Positions 1 through 5,240 of a stretch of 35,850 bases of DNA are shown one piece after another. The notes below the pieces were generated by a model. That model saw only the letters and a list, made by a program, of their open reading frames with translations. It did no database searches and was not told the origin of the DNA. The stretch comes from a virus. Made by a program: the position numbers and the translations under genes. Position 1 is the stretch's first letter, and the number at the start of each line of letters is the position of its first letter. The DNA lies in the IMG/VR virus record IMGVR_UViG_3300047550_002227, positions 1-35,850 of that record; one strand, written 5' to 3'.

Positions 1-521
1 CCATTATTTAGTTTTAAATCTACTGCGGTTTTGATATTCTCACTATCTGCAGAGAAATATAAACTAAGATTATCAATATCTTTTAGAATAATTGCTGCAG
101 ACTTTACTCGTGTATATACCCAGAATTGAACATCAGGATTATTTAAAATAACATGCTTCCATGCGAATGCGTACTCATCAGAAAAGAAATCGCCATCCCA
201 GTGAATACGAAATAGTTTTTCTGCATTGCGCTTCTCACAATCTTTTTTAAAATCATCAATCATTTCTTGCAGAAGACTTTCCATAGTATCATGGTCTGCG
301 TCTTTAAGCAAATTCCAATTGTGGAGAAGGGTTTCTCTTACTCCTTTATATATCTTTTCGAGTTTTCCTGCATAGCATACTTTGGAACATACAGAGGTTT
401 CACCAGGGCATGAGTAAGCCTTACCACTAGGCAATCCAAAAGTGTTGGCAATTGTTGGGGTTTTTCCATTGGGTGAGACTGCATTTGCCACCTTCCTATC
501 ATTAGAGCGTTTTAATTTCAT
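1..521 (-). CDS. Gp88-like phage protein, 3' end outside window
   Basis: The reading frame is open from the ATG at 521 to the window edge, so only the first 173 residues are visible. A cysteine cluster, CPGETSVCSKVCYAGK (C38, C45, C49), is followed near residues 105-125 by an acidic aromatic stretch, HWDGDFFSDEYAFAW. This layout matches the phage 'gene product 88' family, whose function is unknown. The cysteines suggest metal or cluster binding, but that is inference. The start overlaps the stop of the upstream mini-gene by 4 nt (ATGA), so translation is probably coupled. The family match is from memory of its cysteine pattern and was not checked by a search. Confidence 0.75.
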   Translation of the reverse strand, partial: MKLKRSNDRKVANAVSPNGKTPTIANTFGLPSGKAYSCPGETSVCSKVCYAGKLEKIYKGVRETLLHNWNLLKDADHDTMESLLQEMIDDFKKDCEKRNAEKLFRIHWDGDFFSDEYAFAWKHVILNNPDVQFWVYTRVKSAAIILKDIDNLSLYFSADSENIKTAVDLKLNN

Positions 522-664
522 TGTTGCCTTTCTTTCTTTGCTAATTCTATCATTTTTTTATTGCTTTGTCTAGTGTAGCCTTTTTTATTTGGCAAGGCAG
601 AAGCAGCATTAGATCGACGCAATTCTTGAATGCGTCTTAACTCTTCTTTGCTTTTTCTAAACAT
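518..664 (-). CDS. small basic hypothetical protein (48 aa)
   Basis: A 48-residue, strongly basic peptide (MFRKSKEELRRIQELRRSNA...) rich in K, R and E, predicted to be helical. No family is recognised. Its TGA overlaps the ATG of the Gp88-like gene. There is no Shine-Dalgarno sequence. Instead an extended -10 element (TGA-TAAGAT) ends exactly 6 nt before the ATG, so the mRNA should be leaderless like several genes further right. Given its charge it could bind nucleic acid, but nothing in it shows this. Confidence 0.6.
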   Translation of the reverse strand: MFRKSKEELRRIQELRRSNAASALPNKKGYTRQSNKKMIELAKKERQQ

Positions 665-670
665 AAAATA

Positions 671-679
671 ATCTTATCA
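671..679 (-). promoter_or_regulatory. extended -10 promoter, leaderless type
   Basis: Reads TGATAAGAT on the minus strand and is separated from the ATG at 664 by 6 nt. It has the same geometry as the promoters before 5241, 6170, 10012, 11529, 17235 and 17893. Confidence 0.5.
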
Positions 680-754
680 TAAAAATCTATAAAATACAAA
701 TTGGGAGGTTCTTAACAAACTACGTAAAACGGACATTTGGTATAAATTGGTCGG

Positions 755-768
755 CCCGTTTTTACGGG
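755..768. other. short GC hairpin at a gene end
   Basis: CCCGT-TTTT-ACGGG is a perfect 5-bp stem. It lies just beyond the stop of the leftward gene that ends at 774. No T-tract follows on either strand, so if it terminates transcription it does so weakly. The rest of 665-773 holds a promoter and one copy of a 12-mer repeat (726-737). Confidence 0.3.
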
Positions 769-773
769 GGATT

Positions 774-1001
774 TTATTCTACAAAAACATACCACTCAAG
801 TTTATCTGAATCAACAACAAAGTGTTCAACTTCATCATCAAAGTCATCAACTAAAATAAGATGATAGCCATTATTATTTTCAATTATTGTTTTGAGTGTT
901 AGATATTGTCCATCTATTTTGATTAGATCACCTTCCGCCAATTGGTTTGGCAGAAGATAATCAGCAAAGACAAGTTCCATACTCATCATTGTATCAGACA
1001 T
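774..1001 (-). CDS. small acidic hypothetical protein, SH3-like barrel possible
   Basis: 75 residues. After a short N-terminal tail it alternates short beta strands with acidic turns (LAEGDLIKIDGQYLTLK, then VDDFDDEVEHFVV). The 'GD-I-I-DG--Y-V' pattern resembles small SH3-like or KOW-like barrels common among phage hypotheticals, but no specific family is recognised. The start codon directly follows the stop of the upstream gene at 1002 with no spacer, so it is the last gene of the 1732-to-774 unit driven by the TGTCAGT-type promoter at 1760-1788. No catalytic residues stand out. Confidence 0.65.
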   Translation of the reverse strand: MSDTMMSMELVFADYLLPNQLAEGDLIKIDGQYLTLKTIIENNNGYHLILVDDFDDEVEHFVVDSDKLEWYVFVE

Positions 1002-1211
1002 TTATTTACCGCTAACTCTGCCGTCAGCATAAAAGTTTTTAGTATACATTTTACCTGTTGGGTCTGTGAGATTATAGGTTGCGTATTCTTTAGCGTTGCC
1101 GTGGTCTTTACACAAAGCCCAAAGTTGAGCGGCATCAGTAAAGTCAGCAATTCGGTGAGTATTGTATAACTCTCCGTCATAGTAAGTAGTCAAGACATAG
1201 TGGTATTCCAT
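1002..1211 (-). CDS. hypothetical protein (69 aa)
   Basis: The start at 1211 (MEYHYVLTTYYDGELYN) is chosen because GAGAGGAA lies about 8 nt upstream. A longer frame from a TTG at 1232 would run through that ribosome site. The protein is aromatic-rich, with a probable beta hairpin at each end around a helix (DAAQLWALCKDHGNA). No family is recognised. It sits between tightly packed co-directional genes and is presumably co-expressed with them. Confidence 0.65.
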   Translation of the reverse strand: MEYHYVLTTYYDGELYNTHRIADFTDAAQLWALCKDHGNAKEYATYNLTDPTGKMYTKNFYADGRVSGK

Positions 1212-1212
1212 T

Positions 1213-1512
1213 TTAGTATTCCTCTCGTTCAATAATCCATGCGTCTAAGTGGTGTTGTTCAATAATAGCCCAAGCAGGGGCAGTAGTCAAACCCTTATAG
1301 GTTATTCCGTCAGGCATAGGTATTTCTAAATCCCATAACCCTAGGTCATTTACGGCGTCAATAGCCTCAATACAAGGTGCGACCATTGACTTAGGAACGG
1401 GCGGATAGTGATTAGCCCGTAGGTGGATACCTATCTGAGTTTCAATATCCAAGTGGATACCTAACTCATCTAAAGTTCCGTCTGCCATTTCTGTTGCGAA
1501 ATTACTTCCCAT
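1213..1512 (-). CDS. conserved actinophage-type protein with NHYPPVP motif
   Basis: The start at 1512 has an ideal AAGGAGG 9 nt upstream; a longer frame to 1557 overlaps the previous gene and is rejected. The 99-residue protein has HLRANHYPPVPKSMVAPC near residues 32-50 and ends in APAWAIIEQHHLDAWI. I recall this layout from small conserved proteins of unknown role in many actinobacteriophages. The histidines and the PPVP turn are the conserved features. No enzymatic function is claimed. Confidence 0.75.
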   Translation of the reverse strand: MGSNFATEMADGTLDELGIHLDIETQIGIHLRANHYPPVPKSMVAPCIEAIDAVNDLGLWDLEIPMPDGITYKGLTTAPAWAIIEQHHLDAWIIEREEY

Positions 1513-1513
1513 T

Positions 1514-1732
1514 TTAGTTAGCCTCCTTAGTTCCAAATATAGCAAGTTCAGGCTCACTTAGCAAACCATTATCATAGATTACTGAGCCATCTTCATCTAG
1601 AATTAGTCCATAAGTATTACAATCGCAATCCTCAACATCATAGTCCTCGCCATTAGCGAAACCAATATAACCTTTACCATAGCAGAAATTACAAGAAGCA
1701 ATCTGCCGTAGTGCGTATTCCAATTTATCCAT
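1514..1732 (-). CDS. mini zinc-finger protein, DnaJ-like CxxCxGxG
   Basis: 72 residues starting at 1732, where GAAAGGAA precedes the ATG. Near the N-terminus is CNFCYGKGYIG, a CxxCxGxG knuckle as in DnaJ zinc domains. It is followed about 18 residues later by DCDC, giving four cysteines for one zinc. It is clearly related to the 39-residue product of 4682..4801 on the other arm (CKSCHGRGYV ... CEC). It is the first gene after the promoter at 1760-1788. Function is unknown; a protein- or RNA-binding adaptor is plausible. Confidence 0.7.
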   Translation of the reverse strand: MDKLEYALRQIASCNFCYGKGYIGFANGEDYDVEDCDCNTYGLILDEDGSVIYDNGLLSEPELAIFGTKEAN

Positions 1733-1759
1733 TTTTATTTCCTTTCTTTTCATACTGAA

Positions 1760-1788
1760 ATCCTATCATGGGGGACTGACAAAATCAA
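1760..1788 (-). promoter_or_regulatory. TGTCAGT-class promoter (copy A)
   Basis: On the minus strand: TTGATT, 17 nt, TAGGAT. The spacer carries TGTCAGT (1775-1781) ending 9 nt before the -10. GGGGGA and TCCCCC arms (1770-1775 and 1790-1795) form an inverted repeat around the TGTCAGT core. It serves the leftward unit starting at 1732. Confidence 0.65.
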
Positions 1789-1802
1789 ATCCCCCACACC
1801 CT

Positions 1803-2297
1803 TTACCACGAAGAAGTGTAGTAAAAGGACAATTTGGACATTTCAGGCACAAGCACACGCTTCAATTTCTTGATAGTGTCCTTGATATCCTGCCAATACC
1901 ATTCATCGATATCTGTACCGCCAAAGAAAAATCCTTCTTGTGGTGGCAATAGACTAGGGTCTTTACTAAATAGAGCCTGTTGGCAGGTAGTCAATAACTC
2001 TTTCAATTTCTCATGCGATACATAGTATTCACCGCAGTTATCGTTACCGCCTTGAACATTCTTTACAAACCAAGCGTGTATCTGATTAGCCTTGCGCCAA
2101 TAAGCACAAGTCACTTCAACATGAACGCCATAGATATCTGTAGCAACATCTGACATTCCAGAGATATTTACAATATCATTCCAAAGTGGATTTACCACTT
2201 CAGGACTATCTAAACCTAAATCGTTATCACGATCAAGTTTAGACCATTCAATTTTTTCCACGTATTTCTTAGCGTGGAGATACATATCTAATCCCAT
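1803..2297 (-). CDS. conserved phage protein beginning MGLDMYL
   Basis: 164 residues. The N-terminus MGLDMYLHAKKYVEK is the signature of a widespread phage/bacterial family of unknown function. The rest is helical and tryptophan-rich, with the family-typical FKN..GGNDNCGEYYVS segment and a C-terminal WYWQDI helix. AAAGGAAAT lies 6 nt before the ATG. It directly follows the 60-residue gene at 2298 (no gap) and shares the promoter at 2509-2537. The role is unknown. Confidence 0.75.
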   Translation of the reverse strand: MGLDMYLHAKKYVEKIEWSKLDRDNDLGLDSPEVVNPLWNDIVNISGMSDVATDIYGVHVEVTCAYWRKANQIHAWFVKNVQGGNDNCGEYYVSHEKLKELLTTCQQALFSKDPSLLPPQEGFFFGGTDIDEWYWQDIKDTIKKLKRVLVPEMSKLSFYYTSSW

Positions 2298-2480
2298 TTA
2301 GATATTTCCTTTCTCTAGTTCTTTTCTTTCATTTTCTACAAAGCGTTGTAGGTTATTTAGATTTTCATCTGTGAGGTAAGTGGAGATAACTCCGAAAGAG
2401 TAAGCGTATTCGCTATAACCTTTTTCTTTTGCGAGAGCAATAAGACTATCTAAAATCTCGTGTCTATTTAGAGTTTTCAT
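2298..2480 (-). CDS. small helical hypothetical protein (60 aa)
   Basis: 60 residues, all-helical in appearance (ILDSLIALAKEKGYSEYAY, then NLQRFVENERKELEKGNI). The ribosome site GAAAGGAAA precedes the ATG at 2480. It is the first gene downstream of promoter copy B and abuts the MGLDMYL gene, forming a two-gene unit. No family is recognised. Confidence 0.65.
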   Translation of the reverse strand: MKTLNRHEILDSLIALAKEKGYSEYAYSFGVISTYLTDENLNNLQRFVENERKELEKGNI

Positions 2481-2508
2481 TTAGTTTTCCTTTCATTTTG
2501 AGGATTTT

Positions 2509-2537
2509 ATCCTATCATTTTCTACTGACATTTTCAA
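2509..2537 (-). promoter_or_regulatory. TGTCAGT-class promoter (copy B)
   Basis: Minus strand TTGAAA, 17 nt, TAGGAT, with TGTCAGT at 2524-2530 ending 9 nt before the -10. It drives 2480 to 1803. A GACACGCC repeat (2542-2550) lies directly upstream. Confidence 0.7.
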
Positions 2538-2601
2538 TTTAGACACGCCGAAAATCTGTGAGAAAAATCACGAGGCCCGTAAACTGTTACGTAATTCACA
2601 T

Positions 2602-2621
2602 TGTGGATAACTTGTGGATAA
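2602..2621 (-). other. two tandem DnaA-box matches
   Basis: TGTGGATAA occurs at 2602-2610 and 2613-2621, start to start 11 bp. Each is a perfect match to the bacterial DnaA box TTATCCACA on the minus strand. They lie in the gene-free stretch 2538-2649, next to AT-rich DNA. A third match is at 3973-3981. This may be a replication origin element or a host-DnaA titration site. Confidence 0.5.
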
Positions 2622-2649
2622 GGGGCCGACCCGTTTGTTGAAATTTCAA

Positions 2650-2745
2650 CTAATTATTTTTAGCAGCACACACAAAACATTTTAGATCTGCGACAAAAAT
2701 TCTACCGCAGATTTCACATGTTGAAAATTTTGTTTTTTTATTTAT
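2650..2745 (-). CDS. probable zinc-ribbon mini-gene with no standard start codon
   Basis: The frame between 2745 and the TAG at 2650 encodes a clear zinc ribbon, CEICGRIFVADLKCFVC, with a short basic tail. No ATG, GTG or TTG lies in frame between the preceding stop and the first cysteine. The best candidate start is an ATA at 2743-2745, with AGGA 8 nt upstream, giving 31 residues. Alternatively a -1 shift near the end of the upstream gene (2742..2933) could make a fusion. The four-cysteine pattern resembles other mini-proteins here (4571..4681, 3616..3813), which is why I think it is coding. Confidence 0.45.
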   Translation of the reverse strand: MNKKTKFSTCEICGRIFVADLKCFVCAAKNN

Positions 2746-2933
2746 GTTATTATTCCTAACTCATCAACACCGCAAGCGGTTTCAAATTTTGCTTTATCAA
2801 ACATTTCATTTTTAGTTGAGAAATAAACTGAGAAATTTTCCACGAGGTCTTCATAGACCTGTGGGTGAATTTCATCTTTAACATCATTTAGAATTGAAGC
2901 GATAGCCTTGAAGTGTGATTTAGTTAGCGACAT
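2742..2933 (-). CDS. conserved small phage protein (63 aa)
   Basis: 63 residues beginning MSLTKSHFKAIASIL, ending FDKAKFETACGVDELGIIT. The 'F----F--ACGV' C-terminal pattern is one I recall from small proteins in many actinophages; function unknown. AGGAGAAAATA precedes the ATG. It overlaps the upstream gene (2920..3183) by 14 nt. Part of the leftward unit that starts at 3511. Confidence 0.7.
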   Translation of the reverse strand: MSLTKSHFKAIASILNDVKDEIHPQVYEDLVENFSVYFSTKNEMFDKAKFETACGVDELGIIT

Positions 2934-3183
2934 TATTTTCTCCTAACAAAATAAACGCATGAGAACCGCCGTCATTTAGTTTATTTAGAACATCTTGAAT
3001 TTCTTGAAGTGTATAAGTTTGAGCAGGCAGATACTCTGACAACATTTCACAATGAAACTGTTGAAGAACATCTAGCGGAAGTGCTTTTAAGCGACCCAAA
3101 AACGGGGAATCAAAATTAATTCGTGAAATAAAATTTACCCCATTATAGATAAACGGGAAGTCTGTATAAGTTGCGTTAGTCAT
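2920..3183 (-). CDS. hypothetical protein (87 aa)
   Basis: 87 residues with no recognised domain: a beta-rich N-terminal half (NATYTDFPFIYNGVNFISRI) and a helical C-terminal half. The ATG shares one base with the stop of the 37-residue gene upstream (TAATG), so translation is probably coupled; GGAAAA lies about 7 nt before it. Its own end overlaps the next gene. It belongs to the 3511-to-2650 unit. Confidence 0.65.
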   Translation of the reverse strand: MTNATYTDFPFIYNGVNFISRINFDSPFLGRLKALPLDVLQQFHCEMLSEYLPAQTYTLQEIQDVLNKLNDGGSHAFILLGENNVAN

Positions 3184-3296
3184 TAGTTATTTTCCTTTTC
3201 TGTTGTAGTGACAATTTTAGCGATTTTTTCTAGGTTTGTCAAGCGTGTCGCTTCACGCTGTGACTTTACCAATTCTTGGAATTCGTGTAGTTTCAT
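3183..3296 (-). CDS. mini-gene, 37-aa helical peptide
   Basis: ATG at 3296 with AAAGGAG 6 nt upstream; stop shared with the next start. The peptide MKLHEFQELVKSQREATRLT... is one amphipathic helix with a Thr/Lys tail. It contains a GACACGCC-type repeat and a chance-looking TTGACA/TAAAAT pair within its codons. Good ribosome site and tight packing support it as real; function unknown. Confidence 0.6.
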   Translation of the reverse strand: MKLHEFQELVKSQREATRLTNLEKIAKIVTTTEKENN

Positions 3297-3298
3297 TT

Positions 3299-3511
3299 TT
3301 ACTCCTTTACTCTCACGGCGATAGTTGCCCAATTAGTTTTGATAGACTGAGCAACACGATAGCGAATTGCGTAGGCTTGGAAGTCCTCGCCAACATAAAC
3401 ATCATCACGCTTTTCAGCGAATTCAATTTCTCCACCCATAAATCTACGAGCAAGAGAGGCAGGTCTATAAAATTGACCTACTAATAAATCTTCAATTGAG
3501 TATGCTTTCAT
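3299..3511 (-). CDS. hypothetical protein (70 aa)
   Basis: 70 residues, MKAYSIEDLLVGQFYRPASLARRF..., with a basic middle and a beta-rich C-terminus (TNWATIAVRVKE). GAAGG lies 6 nt before the ATG. It is the first gene of the leftward unit under promoter copy C. No family is recognised. The 'G-FYRP-SL---FM-GEI' start looks like a small regulatory or barrel domain, but nothing specific can be said. Confidence 0.6.
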   Translation of the reverse strand: MKAYSIEDLLVGQFYRPASLARRFMGGEIEFAEKRDDVYVGEDFQAYAIRYRVAQSIKTNWATIAVRVKE

Positions 3512-3542
3512 TTTTTACCTTCTTTCATTTTATTACCCTGTA

Positions 3543-3571
3543 ATTTTAGCATTTTTGACTGACATTTTCAA
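3543..3571 (-). promoter_or_regulatory. TGTCAGT-class promoter (copy C)
   Basis: Minus strand TTGAAA, 17 nt, TAAAAT, with TGTCAGT at 3558-3564 ending 9 nt before the -10. GGCGACACGCCG (3572-3583) abuts the -35. It drives 3511 to 2650. Confidence 0.7.
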
Positions 3572-3615
3572 GGCGACACGCCGTTGATTTTTATTTATTT
3601 TTGTGGGGTATATCA

Positions 3616-3813
3616 CTAAACCCCTAGAACATCTGTTCCATAGTATTCTACGGCTTCAGGAAGCCTCATCATTCCTTTATAGTCTTTACATCTAGGGCAG
3701 AAGGCGTTCCAACCATCTGTGATCATTGAGCAGAATACGCAGACCTTATCAGTCACGCAGAAGTTATTATCTACTAAGTATTCAATTATTTCTGTTTTTG
3801 TTAGTGTAGTCAT
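3616..3813 (-). CDS. zinc-ribbon protein (65 aa)
   Basis: 65 residues: a helical N-terminus (LTKTEIIEYLVDNN) followed by a zinc ribbon with CVFC and CPRC knuckles around residues 25-42, then a short tail. AAAGG lies about 11 nt before the ATG at 3813. It stands alone under promoter copy D. It resembles the many phage zinc ribbons of unknown role; a helix plus ribbon could bind DNA or host RNA polymerase, which is inference only. Confidence 0.65.
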   Translation of the reverse strand: MTTLTKTEIIEYLVDNNFCVTDKVCVFCSMITDGWNAFCPRCKDYKGMMRLPEAVEYYGTDVLGV

Positions 3814-3846
3814 TTTAGACCTACCTTTCTATTTTCTAATACTGTA

Positions 3847-3875
3847 AGTCTAGCAGGGGGGACTGACAAAATGAC
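3847..3875 (-). promoter_or_regulatory. TGTCAGT-class promoter (copy D)
   Basis: Minus strand GTCATT, 17 nt, TAGACT, with TGTCAGT at 3862-3868 ending 9 nt before the -10. It drives the zinc-ribbon gene starting at 3813. Confidence 0.6.
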
Positions 3876-3938
3876 CTGTTTTTCGGGCGTGTCGGAAAAT
3901 TATTTTTGTGGCCTTAATCACACAAACGTAAATCGGAC

Positions 3939-3981
3939 AAAACGGACATTTGCCGACGCTGTCGGGCGTGTCTGTGGATAA
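3939..3981. other. origin-like cluster between divergent gene arms
   Basis: In the gene-free stretch 3814-4085: the 12-mer AAAACGGACATT (3939-3950), a hairpin CCGAC-GCT-GTCGG (3953-3965), a GACACGCC-type repeat (3961-3972) and a perfect DnaA-box match TGTGGATAA (3973-3981) lie side by side. Promoters fire outward on both sides. This is typical of an origin or a transcription control hub, but no initiator gene is visible in the window. Confidence 0.45.
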
Positions 3982-4022
3982 CTATTGTTATTTAAATCAC
4001 ATGCGACACGCCGTGTTAGGAC

Positions 4023-4051
4023 TTGACTTTTTGAGATTTTTATGTTAGAAT
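4023..4051 (+). promoter_or_regulatory. promoter, TTGACT-17-TAGAAT
   Basis: Near-consensus -35 and -10 with a 17-nt spacer, 35 nt before the ATG at 4086. Unlike its neighbours it lacks TGTCAGT in the spacer, so it may escape the control that acts on those. Confidence 0.7.
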
Positions 4052-4085
4052 ACCAGTATTAGAAAGTTAAAGAAAGGACTATAAA

Positions 4086-4256
4086 ATGCTTAGTCAAAAA
4101 ACATTAGATAAAATCGTTTATGAATACCAACATGGTGGAGTTAAAAACTATCACCCTGAAATCTCACTATCTGAGAGAAAGGCTCTTTTAGGGTATCTAT
4201 TTAGCCTACCCTCTAAGTGTGCGCCTGAGTGTGAGGCAACTCACAAAAATAGTTAG
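4086..4256 (+). CDS. mini-gene, 56 aa, hypothetical
   Basis: First gene of the rightward arm; AAGAAAGGA lies 7-8 nt before the ATG. The peptide MLSQKTLDKIVYEYQHGG... ends in a two-cysteine segment (KCAPECEATH). It is mostly helical, with a basic/aromatic middle. No family is recognised. The stop is followed at once by a GGCGACACGCCC repeat and a new promoter, so it is probably monocistronic. Confidence 0.6.
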   Translation: MLSQKTLDKIVYEYQHGGVKNYHPEISLSERKALLGYLFSLPSKCAPECEATHKNS

Positions 4257-4276
4257 GCGACACGCCCAAAAAGACC

Positions 4277-4305
4277 CCCAAAATGTCAGTGGTAGGGTAT
4301 AGGAT
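4277..4305 (+). promoter_or_regulatory. TGTCAGT-class promoter (copy E)
   Basis: CCCAAA, 17 nt, TAGGAT, with TGTCAGT at 4284-4290 ending 9 nt before the -10. It drives 4342..4518. Confidence 0.65.
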
Positions 4306-4341
4306 ACCTACTAGAAAGATAAAAAAGAAAGGATTTCTAAA

Positions 4342-4518
4342 ATGAAATTACTAAGTTATACAGCCGAAAAAGACGGCGTTCAGGTTGAGGTTCTAAATCG
4401 CCTCATGGTTAGCGAGTATCAGATAAATGACTTGCTAGATAGTCTAGTATCTTACGGATACACGATAAACTCTACACTAGTAGAGGAGGGAGATTACTCC
4501 CAGCATTGGCAAGGCTAA
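4342..4518 (+). CDS. mini-gene, 58 aa, hypothetical
   Basis: AGAAAGGAT lies 8 nt before the ATG. The acidic peptide MKLLSYTAEKDGVQVEVLNR... ends EEGDYSQHWQG: a beta hairpin then a helix (SEYQINDLLDSLVSYGY). No family is recognised. It lies alone between two TGTCAGT promoters. Confidence 0.6.
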   Translation: MKLLSYTAEKDGVQVEVLNRLMVSEYQINDLLDSLVSYGYTINSTLVEEGDYSQHWQG

Positions 4519-4522
4519 CCCT

Positions 4523-4544
4523 TGTCAGTGCCTACTGATAGAAT
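4523..4544 (+). promoter_or_regulatory. TGTCAGT-class promoter (copy F)
   Basis: TGTCAGT at 4523-4529 ends 9 nt before TAGAAT (4539-4544); the -35 position is poor (TAACCC). It drives the four-gene run 4571 to 5109. Confidence 0.6.
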
Positions 4545-4570
4545 TATAGAAATAGAAAGGTAAAAATAAA

Positions 4571-4681
4571 ATGATAAAAAAGAATTGTATGCTATGTGGC
4601 TCTCAAGCCTATGTATCAAAACGCAGTATCCCAGCGATGTGCGATAAATGTATTGAACTAAATTGGAAAGGAAAAAACTAA
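4571..4681 (+). CDS. mini zinc-ribbon protein (36 aa)
   Basis: AGAAAGGT lies about 10 nt before the ATG. The whole 36-residue protein is one zinc ribbon, with CMLC at residues 6-9 and CDKC at 24-27, and a basic C-terminal tail. It is similar in plan to the start-less ribbon at 2650..2745. The next gene begins at the base after its stop, so the two are co-translated. Function unknown. Confidence 0.65.
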   Translation: MIKKNCMLCGSQAYVSKRSIPAMCDKCIELNWKGKN

Positions 4682-4801
4682 ATGAAAATGTATCAGACAT
4701 TAGAGTTTGCTTGTAAGTCTTGTCATGGTAGAGGCTATGTCTTTTATGGTGACAATGAAGATTACACCATTGACCCTTGCGAGTGTGTAGCCAATGGCTA
4801 A
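4682..4801 (+). CDS. mini zinc-finger protein, CxxCxGxG (39 aa)
   Basis: 39 residues with CKSCHGRGYV and CEC, four cysteines for one zinc. It aligns with the core of the 72-residue leftward protein at 1514..1732 (same spacing, with D/E-D-Y before the last cysteines), so the two are paralogues in opposite arms. GGAAAGGA lies about 10 nt before its ATG, inside the end of the previous gene. It overlaps the next frame by 8 nt. Confidence 0.65.
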   Translation: MKMYQTLEFACKSCHGRGYVFYGDNEDYTIDPCECVANG

Positions 4802-4940
4802 CTACTCAGAGGAACAACTACGCAGAAAAGCCCACCTAGAAAATGGTGGGACACTTGCTAACTATGACCGCTCACATTATTTACATGATAAAATAGAACT
4901 AGGAGAAAAAAATGATACCAGTAAAACTAACAACAACTAA
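4794..4940 (+). CDS. possible mini-gene, 48 aa
   Basis: Frame MANYSEEQLRRKAHLENGG... overlaps the previous gene by 8 nt and the next by 29 nt. It has no Shine-Dalgarno, so it would depend on coupling. The peptide is hydrophilic and helical. The N-terminal half looks like real coding sequence, while the tail (DTSKTNNN) is read through the next gene's ribosome site. Moderate support only. Confidence 0.45.
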   Translation: MANYSEEQLRRKAHLENGGTLANYDRSHYLHDKIELGEKNDTSKTNNN

Positions 4941-5109
4941 CGGAGAAACTAAAACAATAAATCTCCCTAACAAAGAAACAGTAGAAACTTTTATTTCTAC
5001 TTTCTCAAGCGCATTACCTATTGGTTATGCGGTATGTATTGACGCACCACTCATTGGAATACATAACGGGTGGCTATTTGGAAAAATGGAGGCACCAGTA
5101 TCAAACTAA
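4912..5109 (+). CDS. hypothetical protein (65 aa)
   Basis: AGGAG lies 7 nt before the ATG. MIPVKLTTTNGETKTINLP... is beta-rich with a ubiquitin-like strand-turn-strand-helix look, ending in LIGIHNGWLFGK. No family is recognised. It is the last gene before the terminator at 5137-5172. Confidence 0.6.
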   Translation: MIPVKLTTTNGETKTINLPNKETVETFISTFSSALPIGYAVCIDAPLIGIHNGWLFGKMEAPVSN

Positions 5110-5136
5110 AAGCCCCAGTGCTATAAGATCAAAAAT

Positions 5137-5172
5137 TAGTGACACAATAAAATGTGCTCACTATTTTTTTTT
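5137..5172 (+). terminator. intrinsic terminator
   Basis: TAGTGACACA pairs with TGTGCTCACTA across a 6-nt loop (one bulged C) and is followed by nine T. It ends the rightward early arm. The remaining bases to 5225 are T-rich with no gene. Confidence 0.85.
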
Positions 5173-5225
5173 GTTTTATTTTTTTTATTTATGTATCGTA
5201 CATTTAAGAAAAAAATTCAGATTTT

Positions 5226-5234
5226 TGGTATAAT
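5226..5234 (+). promoter_or_regulatory. extended -10 promoter, leaderless type
   Basis: TGGTATAAT followed by exactly 6 nt and the ATG at 5241. There is no ribosome site, so a leaderless mRNA is predicted. Confidence 0.65.
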
Positions 5235-5240
5235 GGTTTT

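Larger units (their letters stand above)
2542..4267. repeat. dispersed GCGACACGCC repeats in the early region
   Basis: Seven copies of the core GACACGCC or its near matches occur in both orientations: 2542-2550, 3243-3251 (GCGTGTCGC), 3572-3583 (GGCGACACGCCG), 3884-3895, 3961-3972, 4003-4013 and 4256-4267. All but one are intergenic and most flank promoters. They are GC-rich islands in AT-rich DNA and are not seen elsewhere in the window. They may be binding sites for a phage regulator or replication protein. Confidence 0.6.

Noticed and set aside
1002-1232. Longer version of the 69-aa gene from a TTG at 1232
   Set aside because: The extension runs through a good ribosome site that fits the ATG at 1211.
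3214-3242. TTGACA-17-TAAAAT consensus promoter on the minus strand
   Set aside because: It lies inside the coding sequence of the 37-aa mini-gene and lacks the TGTCAGT spacer; the unit already has promoter copy C. It may still be active, but I do not claim it.
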